A stretch of DNA of 64,000 bases from Paenibacillus sp. 19GGS1-52 (GCF_022369515.1 NZ_CP059724.1:2356001-2420000), one strand, 5' to 3'. Positions 17,175 to 27,218 are shown, numbered from the stretch's first letter. Notes: generated from the letters alone by a model not told the origin. Program-made: numbers and translations.

Positions 17175-18506
17175 ATGTTTTTACACGGGACGAGCCGAAT
17201 TAACGATGCTGGACATCTGGAAATCGGCGGATGTGATGTAACTGAATTGAAGGCGGAATATGGAACCCCACTGTATATATTGGACGAGCAACTAGTCCGG
17301 CGCCGCTGCAGCGAATATATGGACGCTTTTAAAACTTCTGGACTTGGTTTTCAGGTCGCTTATGCCAGCAAGGCCTTTTCAGTAATGGCGATGTGTCGTT
17401 TGGCTGATGAAGAAGGTTTGTCGCTTGACGTGGTTTCAGATGGTGAGCTCTACACAGCACTGAAGGCTGGCTTTCCGGCGGAGCGTATTCATTTTCATGG
17501 CAACAACAAGACCCCAGACGAGATTGAAATGGCGATTGATGCCCGTATTGGCTGCTTTGTAGTAGATAATCTGATTGAACTCAGCCTTTTGCAAGCCATT
17601 GCGGCTCGCAAGGAAGTAACGGTAAATATCTTGCTGCGTGTTACTCCAGGCGTTGAAGCACATACCCATGAATATACAGCAACTGGCCAGACGGATTCCA
17701 AATTCGGCTTTGATATCGGAAATGGTTCTGCATATGAAGCTATTCAAGCGGCAGCAAGCAAAAGTAATTTGAACCTGCTGGGTGTGCATTCCCACATCGG
17801 TTCGCAAATTTTTGAAACCGAAGGCTTCCAACTTGCCGTTGAGCGTGTGGCTGGCTTTGCACGCAGTGTCAAGGAAGGTTTGGATGTGAATTTCCGGGTT
17901 GTCAATCTGGGTGGGGGCTTTGGCATTCGTTATGTTGCCGGTGATACACCACTGCAGGTATCGGAATACGTGCTTGCCATCACGGACGCAGTGAAGACCC
18001 ATTTTGCCGGAATTTATAGTGTATTGCCGGAGATTTGGGTAGAACCCGGCCGCAGTATCGTTGGCGATGCTGGAACCACGTTGTATACCGTAGGTACCAA
18101 CAAGGATATTCCCGGCGTACGCAAGTATGTTGCGGTAGACGGAGGAATGACCGATAATCCTCGTCCTGCTCTGTATCAGTCCAAGTACGAGGCGTTGCTG
18201 GCTAACCGTGCCAATGATGCAGCAACGGAGAAGGTCTCCATCGCAGGTAAATGCTGTGAGAGCGGGGATATGCTGATTTGGGATGTAGAACTGCCGGAGG
18301 CTGTAAGTGGCGATTTGCTGGCTGTGTCCTGCACGGGTGCTTACAACTACTCCATGGCGAGTAATTACAACCGGATTAGACGTCCTGCTGTAGTCTTCGT
18401 ACAGAATGGACTGAGTGATCTTGTGGTGCGTCGTGAAACCCATAACGATCTTATCGCTAATGATATTGTACCGGCGCGTATTGCCAAGCAGGCGGTTGCG
18501 AAGTAA
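17175..18506 (+). CDS. lysA: Diaminopimelate decarboxylase
   Basis: The 443-residue PLP enzyme catalyses the last lysine step, meso-diaminopimelate to lysine. Seen in order are the PLP lysine in YASKAFSVM near residue 62, the HSHIGSQ block near 200, the Gly-rich phosphate loop NLGGGFGIRY near 243, EPGRSIVG near 290, the catalytic CESGD near 361 and the C-terminal GAYNYSMASNYN. Length matches bacterial LysA. TTGGAGGA at 17160-17167 places the start at ATG 17175 rather than the TTG inside the ribosome binding site. It follows the spoVA genes as in B. subtilis but has its own promoter-like sequence. Confidence 0.97.
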   Translation: MFLHGTSRINDAGHLEIGGCDVTELKAEYGTPLYILDEQLVRRRCSEYMDAFKTSGLGFQVAYASKAFSVMAMCRLADEEGLSLDVVSDGELYTALKAGFPAERIHFHGNNKTPDEIEMAIDARIGCFVVDNLIELSLLQAIAARKEVTVNILLRVTPGVEAHTHEYTATGQTDSKFGFDIGNGSAYEAIQAAASKSNLNLLGVHSHIGSQIFETEGFQLAVERVAGFARSVKEGLDVNFRVVNLGGGFGIRYVAGDTPLQVSEYVLAITDAVKTHFAGIYSVLPEIWVEPGRSIVGDAGTTLYTVGTNKDIPGVRKYVAVDGGMTDNPRPALYQSKYEALLANRANDAATEKVSIAGKCCESGDMLIWDVELPEAVSGDLLAVSCTGAYNYSMASNYNRIRRPAVVFVQNGLSDLVVRRETHNDLIANDIVPARIAKQAVAK

Positions 18507-18537
18507 CAAGTCTTAACTGCCAGTGAGGAATCAGCCT

Positions 18538-18580
18538 AAGCAAAGCCTAGTGGGAAAGCTCCTGCTTGGCTTTGCTTTGT
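18538..18580 (+). terminator. Probable terminator of lysA
   Basis: AAGCAAAGCC (18538-18547) pairs perfectly with GGCTTTGCTT (18568-18577). The U-tract is poor, so termination may be weak. Confidence 0.55.
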
Positions 18581-18647
18581 GCGGGGTTTCATAGTAAAAT
18601 AATAAAAGTGTTCAACATTTGGTAAATTCGAAAGGGGTCATTTACAT

Positions 18648-19079
18648 ATGGCAAAGCAAGCGAAAGTTACACTCGAGAACGGCGGAGAAGTACTAATTGA
18701 CTTATTCGATCAAGACGCTCCCAACACGGTAGCCAACTTTGAGAAGCTGGCATCTTCTGGTTTCTATAACGGTTTGGTCTTCCACCGTGTTATCCCTGGT
18801 TTTGTAGCGCAAGGCGGATGTCCTAACGGAACAGGTTCCGGCGGACCTGGTTACACCATCAACTGCGAGATCAACCCTAACAAACATGAACGTGGAAGCC
18901 TTGCTATGGCACATGCTGGCAAGAACACTGGCGGAAGCCAGTTCTACATTGCTTATGGTCCACAGCCGCATCTGGACGGAGTACACACTGTATTCGGTAA
19001 AGTTGTTAAAGGCATGGAATTTGTAGATTCTTTCAAAGGACGCGACAAAATGACTTCCGTGGAAGTTATCGAAGCGTAA
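18648..19079 (+). CDS. ppiB: Peptidyl-prolyl cis-trans isomerase (cyclophilin)
   Basis: The 143-residue cytoplasmic cyclophilin speeds proline isomerisation during protein folding. The active-site blocks are complete: [13 protein letters not shown] (catalytic Arg) near residue 45, GGSQFYIAY near 97 and [11 protein letters not shown] near 111. There is no signal peptide. AAAGGGG lies about 12 bases upstream of the ATG. The lysA-ppiB order matches B. subtilis. A strong terminator follows. Confidence 0.97.
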   Translation: MAKQAKVTLENGGEVLIDLFDQDAPNTVANFEKLASSGFYNGLVFHRVIPGFVAQGGCPNGTGSGGPGYTINCEINPNKHERGSLAMAHAGKNTGGSQFYIAYGPQPHLDGVHTVFGKVVKGMEFVDSFKGRDKMTSVEVIEA

Positions 19080-19108
19080 ATTCTAATTTGTTATTATGAA
19101 CGATCTAT

Positions 19109-19163
19109 ACAAAAGGGTGTCTCGGCAGTCATACAAATGACTACCGGACACCCTTTTGTTTTG
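19109..19163. terminator. Bidirectional terminator
   Basis: AAAAGGGTGTC (19111-19121) pairs with GACACCCTTTT, with flanking A- and T-runs. It lies between convergent ppiB and the SGNH-type gene. Confidence 0.9.
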
Positions 19164-19240
19164 ATGACGGATGAGGCATTAATATTCTGAGAGATTCTCC
19201 AAGAGCAGATCATAGTGTAAATGGCGCGTGTTTTCTCTTG

Positions 19241-20713
19241 TTAAGGAGAATCAATCGTCAGAAGATATTCTGCTCCTGCAATATGGACAGTAGTCTTCCA
19301 ACCTAATTGGTCAGCTACGAACTGTATAGGCAGCATGGTTCTGCCGGCAGTCAGCAGCAGAGGATTAGTCATAGGTACCTCTTGCCCGTTAACCTTGGCT
19401 CCAATATTCCCCACTGTCATTTCCAGCTTCTGTTGCTTGTTGGTAAGGATGGCTGTTTTGCTGACGGAGTCCCATGTAAGTGTTGCTCCAAGTGCTAAAG
19501 CGGCTTCAGTAGCCGTTACAAACAGCTCACCGTCCCCCTGAGTTACCCGACTAGTGAAAGGGAAACTCTTAGCATTTATTTGAATATCATAGGCATACAC
19601 ATTTCCTAGTTTGTCCATTGTTGCTGATGTGGTCTGTGAGATTAAAGTATTGTTTAGTGGATCAATATTGTCTGCGGATACCCGATAGTTGGAGTCATCT
19701 CTCCCGATCGCTTGGACGATCCAGCTGTTGACCTGCTCGTTGTGATGGCTTATATCTTTATAGAGATCTAGATTGAAGGTCCAATGTGCTTCGGACTGAA
19801 AGTCATAGAGCCGGGCGTTGGAATGCTGCTCAAATTGCTGGAACATCCATTTACGCATCTCCAACTGATTGTTATAACGCTTCGGATTGGTGTTGTACCA
19901 AGCTAACTGCCGCATAATGCTGTAAGGTGGATAATAAAAGTAGAATTGCACATCGGGATAATCGATGAGCAGTTGATTGATGTATGTATCGAAGCGCTGC
20001 TGGAGCTGCGGTGTATCTTCTTCATTTAGGCCGAAGTAAGCTTCGCTAGCGCTCTGATCGTTATAAGATTTAACCACACGCGCTTTTGAAAATACGGATT
20101 CATCGTTCCAATTATTGAGATGCTCCAGATCGTTATCCTGACCCAAATACATTTTCTTGAGGCTTACGGCGAATTGAGTATAGACTGAAGAATTGTACCA
20201 GTATTTATAATCGTTCCACCATTTGTCATCATACAAGTAATCGGGAAAGTTCTGTTTGTCTTCCTCGGCAACATCCTTTAATGAAAAGTAGTCCAACCCC
20301 CACAGCACTTTTTTCACCTTGCCGCTCTTTAGAGCCAGTCGGGCAATTTTGTAATGCTCCTCAACCGTTGAACCTTCGATAGAGAGCTTCAAGGTCTTTC
20401 CGCCCAAGCTTTTATCTACCTCTGATGGCAGGAAATTCTCCGTCATGGAGGTGCCGATAATAATGGTGTCGTAGTCGTAATTTTTGGCCAAACCCGGATT
20501 CTGATATCTTTCCTGTGTAGAGAAGACGGGGGTATACCAGTTCGAACGATGATAAAATTGCAGCGGGTCCAGAAATACGATCAACAACGCCATCAGTGCT
20601 GCAAGAATCACTGTAAAGAAAACAAAGTAGCCTACAGCTCTTTTGGAGCGGCTATGGAAACCCGAACGCGGTATTAAATTCGCTACGAAATCCGGTTTTT
20701 GTTGTGGCAACAC
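19241..20713 (-). CDS. Membrane-anchored SGNH/DltD-like protein with C-terminal stalk domain (glycan acylation)
   Basis: The 490-residue protein has one membrane segment (about residues 27-50). An extracytoplasmic SGNH-type domain follows, with the nucleophile Ser in IIIGTSMTENF near residue 89, KLSIEGSTVEEHYK, WGLDYFSLKD and an Asp/His site DISHHN near residue 322. The last 110 residues are a copper-amine-oxidase-like stalk domain (TEAALALGATLTWDSVSKTAIL and LPIQFVADQLGWK). DltD/AlgX-type partners finish the transfer of acyl groups exported by an MBOAT protein. The start is GTG 20713 with AGGAGGA seven bases upstream. It lies 32 bases after the MBOAT gene, so the two form an operon. Confidence 0.82.
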   Translation of the reverse strand: MLPQQKPDFVANLIPRSGFHSRSKRAVGYFVFFTVILAALMALLIVFLDPLQFYHRSNWYTPVFSTQERYQNPGLAKNYDYDTIIIGTSMTENFLPSEVDKSLGGKTLKLSIEGSTVEEHYKIARLALKSGKVKKVLWGLDYFSLKDVAEEDKQNFPDYLYDDKWWNDYKYWYNSSVYTQFAVSLKKMYLGQDNDLEHLNNWNDESVFSKARVVKSYNDQSASEAYFGLNEEDTPQLQQRFDTYINQLLIDYPDVQFYFYYPPYSIMRQLAWYNTNPKRYNNQLEMRKWMFQQFEQHSNARLYDFQSEAHWTFNLDLYKDISHHNEQVNSWIVQAIGRDDSNYRVSADNIDPLNNTLISQTTSATMDKLGNVYAYDIQINAKSFPFTSRVTQGDGELFVTATEAALALGATLTWDSVSKTAILTNKQQKLEMTVGNIGAKVNGQEVPMTNPLLLTAGRTMLPIQFVADQLGWKTTVHIAGAEYLLTIDSP

Positions 20714-20745
20714 TTGGATTTCCTCCTAAACGAAATAAGATGAAC

Positions 20746-22122
20746 CTAGAAATTAAAGTATAAGAATTCAGTAATCCGGTTGAAAAAGAGGAGCGAAATC
20801 ATAAACAGGACCGCCATAAACAGGGATGTCCGCCAATTTGGGGTCAGCTTGCTCAGTCTTTCTGTTAAATTCGGTGAGGTCAGCATGACCAGCAGCAGCA
20901 CCGCCAGAACGGGAAGCACTAGTATTGACTCTGCGAGCGTGGATAGACCCAAGCCGTTAATGCCGAGCATCCCGCGGAGAAGCCTTCCAGCTTGTTGAAG
21001 GTTATGCGCACGAAAAAAGACCCACGTTACATTGATAAAACCGAAAGTGAGCAGCCAGCACAACCCTAGCGGAAGTGGGCGACCCCAACGTTTCCAGATG
21101 TGCTGTACAGCTTGTCCTCCACCATGCAGCAATCCCCATAGAATAAACATCCAGCTTGCTCCATGCCAAATTCCGCCTATCAGAAAGGTGATGAGGACAT
21201 TACGAATGGCCGTCCAGAATCCTCTTCTGCTGCCACCTAAAGGAATATAGATGTAGTCTCTGAGAAAATGGCTTAGTGTGATATGCCAGCGTCTCCAAAA
21301 GTCCTGGATGCTCGTGGCCCGATACGGTGAATTGAAATTCTGCGGCAGCCGGATGTTAAACAGAAGAGCAACACCGATAGCCATATCCGTATATCCGCTA
21401 AAATCATAATAAATTTGGAAGGTATAGCTGAGGCATGCGACCCAGGAATCGATAAATTGGGTAGCACTTGTAAATCCGCTGTTGGCATAGCTGGCAAGAG
21501 TATCAGCGATCAGCATTTTTTTGGCAAGGCCTATGCAAAATAGCAAAGCTCCTGACAGCACATTACTCCAGTTCCAGACCTTGTTACGGAGTCTTTCGAA
21601 CTGTGGCATCATATCCTTGTGATGAAGAATGGGGCCGGCGATCAGATGAGGGAAGAAGGTAACAAATAAAATATAGTTAATCAGCTTGTACTCCTGCACA
21701 CGGCCTCTGTAGGCATCCACCAGATAAGCGATTTGGGTAAAGGTGAAGAAACTGATGCCAAGCGGAAGCAAAAGATGAAGTATAGGCACATGAGCACCTA
21801 TAAGTCCATTCCAGTTCACAATGAAAAAATCGGCGTATTTATAATATCCGAGCAGCAGCGCATTAAATCCTATTCCTACGAACAGAATTACAGATCTACG
21901 TGTTGTAGAAGATACAAGTCTACGTCCTACAATGTAATTAACTGCAATAGATAACAAGATCAATGGGATGTAGCGCACGTTCCACCAGCCGTAAAAAAAT
22001 AAAGAGGATAAGGCCAGCCAAAGCTTTGCAATGAAAAAGTATCGAAGCCTGATAAATAGAAAGTACATGATTAGCACAACGGGCAGAAAAGCAAAAATAA
22101 AGCCATAAGAATTAAATAACAT
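20746..22122 (-). CDS. MBOAT family O-acyltransferase (AlgI/DltB-like)
   Basis: The 458-residue polytopic protein has about ten membrane segments. Family blocks are visible: the N-terminal FNSYGFIFAFLPV, the LPLGISFFTFTQIAYLVD block near 120, FWRRWHITLSHFLRDYIYIPLGG near 265-290, and the catalytic-histidine region IGGIWHGASWMFILWGLLHG near 315-335. MBOAT proteins of this branch move acetyl or other acyl groups across the membrane onto polysaccharide or teichoic acid. With the SGNH partner downstream, O-acylation of an exopolysaccharide or wall polymer is the likely role. No polymer biosynthesis genes are adjacent, so the acceptor is unknown. Confidence 0.9.
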   Translation of the reverse strand: MLFNSYGFIFAFLPVVLIMYFLFIRLRYFFIAKLWLALSSLFFYGWWNVRYIPLILLSIAVNYIVGRRLVSSTTRRSVILFVGIGFNALLLGYYKYADFFIVNWNGLIGAHVPILHLLLPLGISFFTFTQIAYLVDAYRGRVQEYKLINYILFVTFFPHLIAGPILHHKDMMPQFERLRNKVWNWSNVLSGALLFCIGLAKKMLIADTLASYANSGFTSATQFIDSWVACLSYTFQIYYDFSGYTDMAIGVALLFNIRLPQNFNSPYRATSIQDFWRRWHITLSHFLRDYIYIPLGGSRRGFWTAIRNVLITFLIGGIWHGASWMFILWGLLHGGGQAVQHIWKRWGRPLPLGLCWLLTFGFINVTWVFFRAHNLQQAGRLLRGMLGINGLGLSTLAESILVLPVLAVLLLVMLTSPNLTERLSKLTPNWRTSLFMAVLFMISLLFFNRITEFLYFNF

Positions 22123-22265
22123 AGCAGTCCTCGCTTTTCTGGAAAATGGAAAGGGATAGGAAGGAAGTGGAGAATCTATTAATGATATGATTTATCGGGG
22201 AAATCGCACTGTGATATAAATCAACAATATGAAGAAGTTTACATTTTTTGTTTAAATTTAGCGAT

Positions 22266-23009
22266 CTATATGTTTCTATGTCTAGACCGATATCGCTGTG
22301 GGAGTTTAAAAAATATCAAGAACATGAATAAGAACAAGGTGAATCCGAATAACTCTTCAACCAGCAGATAGTAAGGATAAGGTCCAAAATAATCCAATAT
22401 GGAATAGGTGCTTGGTTTATGGGCCAGGAACATATAGTTGGAGTCAAGCAAATAATCGGCGAACCTGACACAAATAGCTACTATATTGAGGCAGAGCATA
22501 GTGAAGAAAAGCGATCTCCAGGTCGGCTTATTGCCCTCAACCCAGGTCATGTAAAGGGAAGCCAGAATAATAGCACCGTGAGCAATGAAAAACAGTAGAA
22601 AACGGAAATGTGGATACGGATAAACTAAATTAGGCGTAATGAGGGCAACAAAGGCTCCACCGATGCCGGCGAAGTAGAGGAAAGAATAGAGTAGCCGACT
22701 GCGTGTGAGTAACATAACGACAGACAGCAGTAAAGTAATCCCGCATAGCTCCAGTGGCAGCGATGAACTGGCTTTCCATATGTCCTGCGACCTATACCAC
22801 AATTGAAGTCCTGCCTCTGAGGATAGAAGAAGAAGCACTAGCAGCAGGCGGATGCATCGGCGCAGTTTGGGATGTGTCCGCAGAGCAAACCTTGAGCTAA
22901 ATAACAGCAGGCATACCAAGGCTATAGCAGTAAGGGCAATCCAGTGTGAGAGCGAGAACATAACGAAATTTTCAGAATGTTTGTGGTCAAAATAATACCA
23001 AAGTTTCAT
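22266..23009 (-). CDS. YwaF-like integral membrane protein (TIGR02206 family)
   Basis: The 247-residue protein has six or seven hydrophobic segments. It opens with the aromatic block MKLWYYFDHKHSENFVMFSLSHW and has the internal block SLPLELCGITLLLSVVML near 75-95 and NLVYPYPHFRFLLFF near 130. These features fit the TIGR02206/YwaF family of uncharacterised Firmicute membrane proteins. Function is unknown. It is separated from the MBOAT operon by 143 bases and may be independent of it. Confidence 0.75.
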   Translation of the reverse strand: MKLWYYFDHKHSENFVMFSLSHWIALTAIALVCLLLFSSRFALRTHPKLRRCIRLLLVLLLLSSEAGLQLWYRSQDIWKASSSLPLELCGITLLLSVVMLLTRSRLLYSFLYFAGIGGAFVALITPNLVYPYPHFRFLLFFIAHGAIILASLYMTWVEGNKPTWRSLFFTMLCLNIVAICVRFADYLLDSNYMFLAHKPSTYSILDYFGPYPYYLLVEELFGFTLFLFMFLIFFKLPQRYRSRHRNI

Positions 23010-23145
23010 TCAATATACTCCTTTAGAGGGTAGTAATTTTGCTGAATTTTTTATTTTTTAAAAACTAAATATTTTGATTCTATAGAACTATATAATGGTG
23101 ATATAGTGATATATATAGACATTGAAACGGAGGCGTTCTGAAGAA

Positions 23146-26100
23146 ATGATCAAGAAAAGGACCAGCTTGTTAATTGTTATTCTTATACTAATTACGCAAT
23201 ACGCATATGGCATGGGGTATACGTCTCAAGTCAAAGCAGCAGCAATAGAAAACGAAAGAGACATCATCACCAGTGTTTCGATGGCTGTATACGGACCGGA
23301 TGGCAATACTGTAACAGATAGTGTGTACGAACAGAATTCTAATGTTACTTTGGATTATACATGGTCCCTTCCCAATAATCATAGTTATGTATCGGGAGAT
23401 ACTTTCACTTTTCAGCTTCCCGTGCAGTTTCAGCTTTTTAATGATATTAACGGAGCTCTAGTCTCTGATGAAGGAGATGTAGGAACCTTTAAGGTAAACC
23501 AATCATCACACCAGGTTGTTATGACCTTTAATGATTACATTGAACAGCATGATAACGTGCAGGGTACACTCCGAATTAAGACTAATTTTGATAAGCAGGT
23601 TATTTCGCAGAGCACGACACAGCAGATTCTATTTCCGGTAAATGGAGGAATTCAAACTGTTACTGTGAATTTCAGACCGTCGGTAGGCTCGACAATTGAG
23701 AAGAAGGGTACAGCTCAAGGATTCAACGCACACAGCATCCTATGGACCGTTGATGTGAACAAAACACTTGAGGCTGTGGGGAATGCAGTAGTCACTGATC
23801 CCATGCCTGCCGGACTTTCTCTGGATGCTCCACTAACTTTAGCAGTATATCAGTTGGACGTTCAACTAAATGGTACGGTTTCGCAGGGAGCATTGATTGA
23901 CAGCAGTAAGTATACTGCAAATATTGCGGCAGGTACGCTTACTGTTCATTTTAACGATCCTGTTATCACGAGCGCATACCGGATCGAGTACTCCACTTCG
24001 ATCACCGATGACAATCAAAATAGCTTTACAAATACAGCGACTTTTACTGGAGACGATCGTGTCCCAGCTGCTTCCTCCTATACAGTTAATGTAGAACGTG
24101 GAGGCAGTCTGAAGAAATACTCAACAGCATATGAATGGGGTACTCAGACTATTACTTGGGCTATTGAATATAACTACAATCATAAGATAATCCCGCAGGA
24201 GAAAGCAGTATTAACGGACTTGTTCAATAATTCTCAGTATTTGGTGGGTGGTTCGCTAAAGGTTTATCCAGTAACTTTGGATTCATCCGGTGCGGCAACC
24301 AAGGGCATTGCATTGGCAGAGAATGTGGACTATACAGTAAGTGATGCTGTTGACGCTGGTAAGAAAGGTTTCCGGTTGCAGTTTGCAAACGAAATTCCCT
24401 CTTCATATCGGATCGAGTATAAGACTAAAGCGACTGAACGCGTATTCAGCGATACGACGATAACCAACTCAGTTACTGATAGTACCTATACTGAACAGGC
24501 GACTCAACTCATCCGACCCGTAATCATCTACAAAACCTTGTCGGGGGTAGATTATCAGACTAAGAAGGCTGACTGGAAAGTTACGATTAACGGTGATAAT
24601 TACCCGATGGGTCAAGTAGTGATTACCGATACTTTTCCACAAGGTGGGCTGCAATTTATACCGGAGTCGCTGGTCATAAAAAATGGTAGCGGGGTGGTAT
24701 TGAGTTCCACGAACTATCAATTGGATTATGTGACTCCGGCACAGCCGAATAAAGGATTCAAGGTAGTGTTCAATTCGGCGATATCAGGTACGTATACCAT
24801 TGGCTACCAAACTTTTTTCAACAAGGATTGGATCTGGGGAACAACGGATAATTTCATTAACAATGCCCGAATTGACTGGGTGGATGATTCAGCTAACCCC
24901 CACTGGACAGAGGCAAAAGGACTATTTATCCCTCGAATCGAAGAGAAGAATAACGGCTTCAAATCGGGTTCCTACAACGCGACTGCCAAGGAAATTACGT
25001 GGACAGTAGGTGTGAACTATAATAGTAAAGCCATTGAGGATCCAGAAGTAACCGATCTTTTGAAGGCAGGTCAAGTGCTAGTTCCTGGCTCACTTAAAGT
25101 CTACACCATGAAAATTGCGAAGAACGGTGATCCCTCACAAGGCATAGAAGTAAACAAAAATCTATATAATTATAGTGTGGATAGTAACAATCAGTTAAAG
25201 GTAGATTTTTTAGAATCCATCAATACTCCCTATTATGTTGTCTTTACAACAAGTCTTGAAGGGCAATTAATCAACAGTATAGTAAATAATACAGCTGCGC
25301 TGTTTGACGGATCAATGAAGGTTTCCAAGGATTTGACCGCGGCTGTTTCCATTCCTCACGGAGATGAATATGTCGTTAAGAATGGCGCCCAGAATGGCGA
25401 TAAGATCGATTGGAGAGTGCTCATTAACGCTGGACAGTCTTATGTGCTGAACGCAGTGCTCACAGACACTCCTAGCTCGAATCAGATTCTATTGCCGGAT
25501 TCGTTCCATTTGTACCCTACGGCTGTAGCTGTGGATGGAGCTATAACCAAAAGTGGACCTGAGCTGGTTAAGGATACGGATTATTCCGTAGCGATCAACT
25601 CGGATACTGAAGGCAAACAAACATTTATATTAAGTTTCGCTCACGGGATTAGTACAGCTTATATGCTCGAATATCAATCTTTGATTGTGGCGAACTCAGG
25701 CGATAAGGTTACCAATACTGTTAATTTCAGCGGCAACAATGTTATCTTGGTGACTAGAGACACCTCGAAAGAAATCATTGTTGGTCTCTCCAGCGGCTCT
25801 GGAACAGGTAGTGGCGTAAGAGGAACCTTAACAGTCAAGAAGCTGGATGCCCAGGATAATACCAAATTACTCAGCGGGGCGACCTTTGCTTTATACCGCT
25901 TGAGCGGCTCAGAGCGCTTACTCATAAATACCTTAACTACGGATTCAAGCGGAATCGTTTCATTCAATAAAATTTGGTTAGGCAGCTATATATTGACTGA
26001 GACTCGGGCTCCTGAAGGATATGTCCTAGATAACAGAGAGTATCCAGTGACGATCAATTCAGCAACAGCCATTCAACTGAGCATAACTAATCAGCAGTCT

Positions 26101-26568
26101 GAAACGCCAGCAACAGAACCACCAGTGACGGAATCACCAGGACCGACTGCTTCTGTGACACCTGTGGAATCAGCATCTCCAACACCAACACCTTCACCAA
26201 CTGCGGGTATACCTGGCAGCGTGATCGTACCAACACCGACAAGTTCAGCGACACCGGGGATCATTATTGATGATCTGGCAATTCCGGCCGGACCTGGTAT
26301 TACAACGGATGCTCAGCCCACTCCTGACAACGGAAACACTCCTGATGTAGTGATTCCAGTGGATGAAGAAGTTCCATTGGGTGATGTTACGATTAAGGAT
26401 GACGAAATTCCCGCAGGGACAGTGACTGATCCTGCAGGCGCTAATGTCAGCAAGCTTCCGAAGACAGGCGAAGATAGTCCAATGCCGCTTTATATGGCAG
26501 GGATCAGCTTGATTCTTGCAGGCTTGATTCTAAATAGAGTATTCAAGCGGAGTAAGAATCAGGAGTAG
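23146..26568 (+). CDS. LPXTG-anchored surface protein with tandem adhesin-type Ig domains
   Basis: The product of about 1140 residues has a signal peptide (residues 1-31, IKKRTSLLIVILILI) and a collagen-adhesin-like region of about five or six Ig-type repeats of 120-140 residues. Each repeat opens with a Lys-containing strand and a W(T/A/K)(V/I) motif and later has VTD.(F/L/M) and (T/I)N. A SpaA/Cna_B prealbumin-like domain follows at about 905-985 (GTLTVKKLDAQ to LTETRAPEGY). Then come a Pro/Thr/Ser-rich linker and, at about 1103, the sorting signal LPKTG with a hydrophobic stretch and basic tail. The Lys/Asn pattern suggests internal isopeptide bonds (inference). Sortase should attach it to peptidoglycan. 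The frame opens at TTG 23122; ATG 23146 is preferred because it starts the signal peptide. Confidence 0.9.
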   Translation: MIKKRTSLLIVILILITQYAYGMGYTSQVKAAAIENERDIITSVSMAVYGPDGNTVTDSVYEQNSNVTLDYTWSLPNNHSYVSGDTFTFQLPVQFQLFNDINGALVSDEGDVGTFKVNQSSHQVVMTFNDYIEQHDNVQGTLRIKTNFDKQVISQSTTQQILFPVNGGIQTVTVNFRPSVGSTIEKKGTAQGFNAHSILWTVDVNKTLEAVGNAVVTDPMPAGLSLDAPLTLAVYQLDVQLNGTVSQGALIDSSKYTANIAAGTLTVHFNDPVITSAYRIEYSTSITDDNQNSFTNTATFTGDDRVPAASSYTVNVERGGSLKKYSTAYEWGTQTITWAIEYNYNHKIIPQEKAVLTDLFNNSQYLVGGSLKVYPVTLDSSGAATKGIALAENVDYTVSDAVDAGKKGFRLQFANEIPSSYRIEYKTKATERVFSDTTITNSVTDSTYTEQATQLIRPVIIYKTLSGVDYQTKKADWKVTINGDNYPMGQVVITDTFPQGGLQFIPESLVIKNGSGVVLSSTNYQLDYVTPAQPNKGFKVVFNSAISGTYTIGYQTFFNKDWIWGTTDNFINNARIDWVDDSANPHWTEAKGLFIPRIEEKNNGFKSGSYNATAKEITWTVGVNYNSKAIEDPEVTDLLKAGQVLVPGSLKVYTMKIAKNGDPSQGIEVNKNLYNYSVDSNNQLKVDFLESINTPYYVVFTTSLEGQLINSIVNNTAALFDGSMKVSKDLTAAVSIPHGDEYVVKNGAQNGDKIDWRVLINAGQSYVLNAVLTDTPSSNQILLPDSFHLYPTAVAVDGAITKSGPELVKDTDYSVAINSDTEGKQTFILSFAHGISTAYMLEYQSLIVANSGDKVTNTVNFSGNNVILVTRDTSKEIIVGLSSGSGTGSGVRGTLTVKKLDAQDNTKLLSGATFALYRLSGSERLLINTLTTDSSGIVSFNKIWLGSYILTETRAPEGYVLDNREYPVTINSATAIQLSITNQQSETPATEPPVTESPGPTASVTPVESASPTPTPSPTAGIPGSVIVPTPTSSATPGIIIDDLAIPAGPGITTDAQPTPDNGNTPDVVIPVDEEVPLGDVTIKDDEIPAGTVTDPAGANVSKLPKTGEDSPMPLYMAGISLILAGLILNRVFKRSKNQE

Positions 26569-26601
26569 TAGGAATCAGAGGTAAGAACATCATCGGAAGT
26601 G

Positions 26602-26640
26602 CAAGAGCACCAGGGGAATTTAATCCCGGGTGCTCTTGGC
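26602..26640 (+). terminator. Hairpin terminator after the LPXTG gene
   Basis: CAAGAGCACC (26602-26611) pairs perfectly with GGTGCTCTTG (26629-26638). The following U-tract is short. Confidence 0.6.
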
Positions 26641-26713
26641 ATTTATGCAGATAGTTGTTATTCAATGGTGATATAATATATTTAAAATTAAAGATTTTGG
26701 AGGGGATTAGAGA

Positions 26714-27109
26714 ATGTGGAAAGAATTTAAAAGTTTCGCCTTGAAAGGAAATGTACTGGATCTTGCGGTTGCTGTTATCATTGGAGCTGCTTTTGGGAAG
26801 ATTGTTTCCTCGCTAGTCAATGATATTATTATGCCGATCGTAGGTTTAATCAGCGGTGGAATAGATCTGAAGGATCTCACCCTCACCTACAAGAAATCGG
26901 TTGTGAATTATGGAATGTTCTTGCAGTCGGTAGTTGATTTCTTTATTATTGCTGTTACTATCTTTGTGGTCATAAAGCTGGCAAGCAGATTCAAACGTAA
27001 GGAAGTTGTTAAAGTTGAGGTAGTTGAGCCTCCTGCACCAGCACCGGAGATTGTCTTGCTTACAGAAATTCGAGATCTGCTGAACGCGAGTAAAAGAAGT
27101 GAATCATAA
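26714..27109 (+). CDS. mscL: Large-conductance mechanosensitive channel
   Basis: The 131-residue protein has the MscL plan: the N-terminal helix [20 protein letters not shown] into TM1, with [22 protein letters not shown] periplasmic loop (about residues 50-75) follows, then TM2 ([15 protein letters not shown]) and a charged C-terminal helix bundle. MscL opens under hypo-osmotic stress and releases solutes. TTGGAGGGG lies about 10 bases upstream of the ATG. It is a single-gene unit, with the FMN riboswitch of the rib operon beginning about 110 bases downstream. Confidence 0.97.
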   Translation: MWKEFKSFALKGNVLDLAVAVIIGAAFGKIVSSLVNDIIMPIVGLISGGIDLKDLTLTYKKSVVNYGMFLQSVVDFFIIAVTIFVVIKLASRFKRKEVVKVEVVEPPAPAPEIVLLTEIRDLLNASKRSES

Positions 27110-27218
27110 ATTAGTTACATAAAATAAGTAAATATAATAAATACACTTGCATTTTTGCTGTTAAAGTGCTAATTTTGATGTAAGCAAAATTGTTGTTTCA
27201 ACTGAATAATGTATCAAA

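Noticed and set aside
17436..18509. A 357-codon open frame on the minus strand opposite lysA
   Set aside because: It is the mirror of a strongly conserved gene with all LysA motifs. The antisense product has no signal or family features.
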